Part shown: positions 61,501-62,196 of the stretch, piece after piece | Position numbering within the stretch: the stretch's first letter is position 1 | Layout of the letters: every line of letters begins with the position of its first letter | Assembly (NCBI GenBank): GCA_016933115.1 | Contig: JAFGBL010000311.1 | Span: 1 to 62,196 of the forward strand | Direction: 5' to 3' | DNA from: Bacteroidales bacterium | GTDB taxonomy: Bacteria; Bacteroidota; Bacteroidia; Bacteroidales; JAADJA01 | Length of the DNA: 62,196 nucleotides | Translations under genes and position numbers: made by a program | Notes under the pieces: generated by a model | What the model saw: the letters and a program-made list of their open reading frames with translations, nothing else | Databases searched by the model: none | Told to the model about the DNA's origin: nothing

Positions 61501-61762
61501 GGAAGGAATCATGCCGTTTTCAATATATGAAAAATTGAAAGCAAATACCGGGGAGGAGCGACGTTTACTTTATGTCGGAATGACCCGGGCCAAAAACTAC
61601 CTCTGCCTGAGCCATGCCAGAAAAAGATTTTTATTGGGAAAGGAATATCAACTTTCAAGAAGTACATTCCTTGGTGAAATTGAAGAACAGCTTTTCGAAC
61701 ACCAAAAATATGAGTTTATGAAAGAGGGATCGGGCCAAAAATCGCAACTCGAACTTTTCTGA
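58532..61762 (+). CDS. Fusion: PHP-domain (EndoQ-like) nuclease + UvrD/Rep-type helicase
   Basis: This is a single 1076-residue protein. Residues 1-~420 match the PHP-superfamily group that includes endonuclease Q, which nicks DNA 5' of deaminated bases: DFHIHSHYSRA, VGTGDFTHPGW, FVPAHIWTPWF and IANSDAHSPEKLGR metal-binding motifs. A zinc-ribbon-like CG...CPVC (about residues 270-300) and NRVAQLADR follow. Residues ~475-1076 form a complete SF1A helicase: Walker A AGPGTGKT (502-509), TFTNKAAGEMKQR, FHAFG, DEYQDVN (683-689), GDPNQAIYGFRGA, TSYRCS, LMTLHASKGLEF and RRLLYVGMTRAK. All motifs of both halves are intact. A linker of ~50 residues joins them. A role in removing deaminated DNA, cutting and then unwinding, is inference. 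Confidence 0.87.
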   Translation: MKFIGDFHIHSHYSRATSKELKPEFLDYWANRKGIKVVGTGDFTHPGWLGELSEKLEPAEDGLFKLKREFVIPNQSNANDPVRFMLTTEISNIYKKGGKVRKVHNVIFAPDFEVAEKIQNKLSGMGFNITSDGRPILGLDSKKLLEISLDISDKIFFVPAHIWTPWFSVLGSKSGFDSVEECFEDLSDQIFAVETGLSTDPPMNWMVSSLDKYTLIANSDAHSPEKLGRNANIFKTEISYPDIIEAMKTGDPEKFLGTIDFFPEEGKYHYDGHRKCGIRWNPLETLEHNEICPVCKKPVTIGVLNRVAQLADRDDLNTRPNRHDFISLVPLKEILAELEGVGPDSQKAERRYDSVIKQAGNEFNLLLHWDLKGVEKVGGEILGEAIKRMRNREIFIREGYDGEFGVIRVFREGETFHSKKQHALFNEPGENYIEPNHPRPLISFDIEKFRKLKRETTVAAPEPIIKFASDLFTPVGDHLFRELNPDQKKAAEHQTGPALILAGPGTGKTKVLTTRIANLVMNKGIDPKKILAVTFTNKAAGEMKQRLEKVLKNRPLSSGLTIQTFHAFGLSVLKDFINRTGRQNNFNILDDENRVGIIKEIAGNSDESSAILERITTFKQQLIRPDNAGNDPQAKLYQRYEKKLTEINSFDVDDLVTCVVYLFQDYQEILQHFHDRFHWILIDEYQDVNLAQYKLVDLLCPGDNPNLFAIGDPNQAIYGFRGADVQFIQRFREDYPLAQIYNLNTSYRCSDTILKASEMVLASHSSILQGLHQGVKIQLVEQATEKSEAEYMARTIEQKIGGLGFFSIDSNVAAGNKEQHIESLSDFAILCRISRIMPPIEKALKDHNIPYQKVGNDSLLKSETVRNLVDLLKLSEDKQNGYLLESLNKRKFLKKDELKDLISELETKRFDKKVEFLIKLFSDKNPQLSLLLDMLVELIPEVENVSQLTRKLAYHTSVDGWNPGIEAVNLMTLHASKGLEFGCVFIPGCEEGIMPFSIYEKLKANTGEERRLLYVGMTRAKNYLCLSHARKRFLLGKEYQLSRSTFLGEIEEQLFEHQKYEFMKEGSGQKSQLELF

Positions 61763-61880
61763 AACAGAAATTCAATCATCAATTTATACATTCAATTTAA
61801 ACATTTTTACAGTAGCAGGTTCGAAAAACAGGAAACCAATGATTCGCTAAAGGATCACTCCTCCCGGAAGGGAAAAAAAT

Positions 61881-61916
61881 AAAACCCGGTGAATTAATCA
61901 GGTAAGACCGGGTTTT
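61881..61916. terminator. Bidirectional intrinsic terminator
   Basis: AAAACCCGG (61881-61889) pairs with CCGGGTTTT (61908-61916), with a T-run on one side and an A-run on the other. It lies between the helicase fusion gene and the convergent mscL. Confidence 0.8.
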
Positions 61917-61929
61917 TAAAACGTAAAAA

Positions 61930-62196
61930 TTACTTCTTTAAAGAATCGCGAATTTCTTTCAACAACAATACTTCTTCACTGGGTTTAGGAGGTTCGGCAG
62001 GCTTGGCTTCTTCCTTCTTTTTCATGGAGTTCATACCTTTAACCACCATAAAAATTGAAAAAGCAACGATAATAAATTCAATAACTGTGTTAATAAAAAC
62101 CCCGATGTTCATTGTTACTGCAGCTACATCACCTTCAGCTTGTTTCAGAGTAATAAATATTTCAGAGAAATCAACTCCGCCAAGTAGCATACCGAT
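61930..62196 (-). CDS. mscL: Large-conductance mechanosensitive channel MscL (5' end outside window)
   Basis: The C-terminal 88 residues of MscL are visible; the frame stays open to the window edge. The segment after [11 protein letters not shown] is the periplasmic loop. It is followed by the second transmembrane helix ([26 protein letters not shown]) and the cytoplasmic bundle helix ([14 protein letters not shown]), which is conserved in the family. MscL opens as a large pore at near-lytic tension. The ATG at 62190 is internal. Confidence 0.93.
   Translation of the reverse strand: MGMLLGGVDFSEIFITLKQAEGDVAAVTMNIGVFINTVIEFIIVAFSIFMVVKGMNSMKKKEEAKPAEPPKPSEEVLLLKEIRDSLKK

Noticed and set aside
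1-62196. CRISPR arrays, tRNA/rRNA genes, transposases or integrases
   Set aside because: I looked through all intergenic stretches and found no spaced repeats of CRISPR type, no cloverleaf-like segments and no mobile-element enzymes. The only repeats are those listed.

Overview
The window is a continuous stretch of chromosome from a member of the Bacteroidota. It most resembles the Bacteroidales/Marinilabiliales side of the phylum; that finer placement is inference. The evidence is four secreted proteins with type IX secretion (T9SS) C-terminal sorting domains, a GldA-type ABC ATPase, the rsh-fur-purA and panC-panD-flippase-rfaE2-radA gene orders, DUF3078 and DUF6132 proteins, and many promoters of the phylum-specific form TTTG-N17-22-TAnnTTTG. 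I see no rRNA, tRNA, CRISPR array, integrase or insertion sequence. The window cuts into secA at the left edge and mscL at the right edge.

Layout. 1-5.7 kb: secA (5' truncated), gldA, and metK behind a promoter and a SAM-II-like riboswitch. 5.7-11 kb: two T9SS cargo proteins and a solitary urocanase. 11-13.1 kb: an ECF sigma factor overlapping a glycosyltransferase, plus an orphan plus-strand terminator. 13.2-21.8 kb: tgt, an LptF/LptG permease, ispE with a 9-bp tandem array at its 3' end, a GH3-family protein, a deoxynucleoside kinase, kdsB, an HU/SPOR protein and a TrmB-alkyltransferase-like fusion. 21.8-27.5 kb: a triple PepSY-like protein, then rsh-fur-purA on the minus strand. 27.6-38 kb: a type B T9SS protein, a tandem GAPDH pair of which one lacks the catalytic cysteine, an FG-GAP protein, DsbD and TilS. 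38-40.4 kb: MscS, a DUF3078 protein and a tiny protein with a PID-CTERM-like tail. 40.4-51.4 kb: long minus-strand operons (panC to radA; a carboxyltransferase with its biotin carrier; mutS2 with two thioredoxins and a DUF6132 protein). 51.5-55 kb: an accessory island with hicBA between two ~134-bp structured direct repeats, an OB-fold lipoprotein, a PepSY membrane protein, an orphan RelB-like antitoxin with a broken toxin, and an MNT-HEPN pair. 55-62 kb: beta-mannosidase, an EEP-family hydrolase, a PHP (EndoQ-like)-UvrD helicase fusion and mscL.

Most of the window is housekeeping: protein export, SAM supply, LPS and isoprenoid precursors, pantothenate, stringent response, tRNA modification and DNA repair. 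The observations most worth following up are the EndoQ-like/helicase fusion, the TrmB-ATL fusion with Ala in place of the MGMT cysteine, the active-site-less GAPDH paralog co-transcribed with gapA, the repeat-flanked hicBA cassette, and the riboswitch at the 5' end of the metK transcript.
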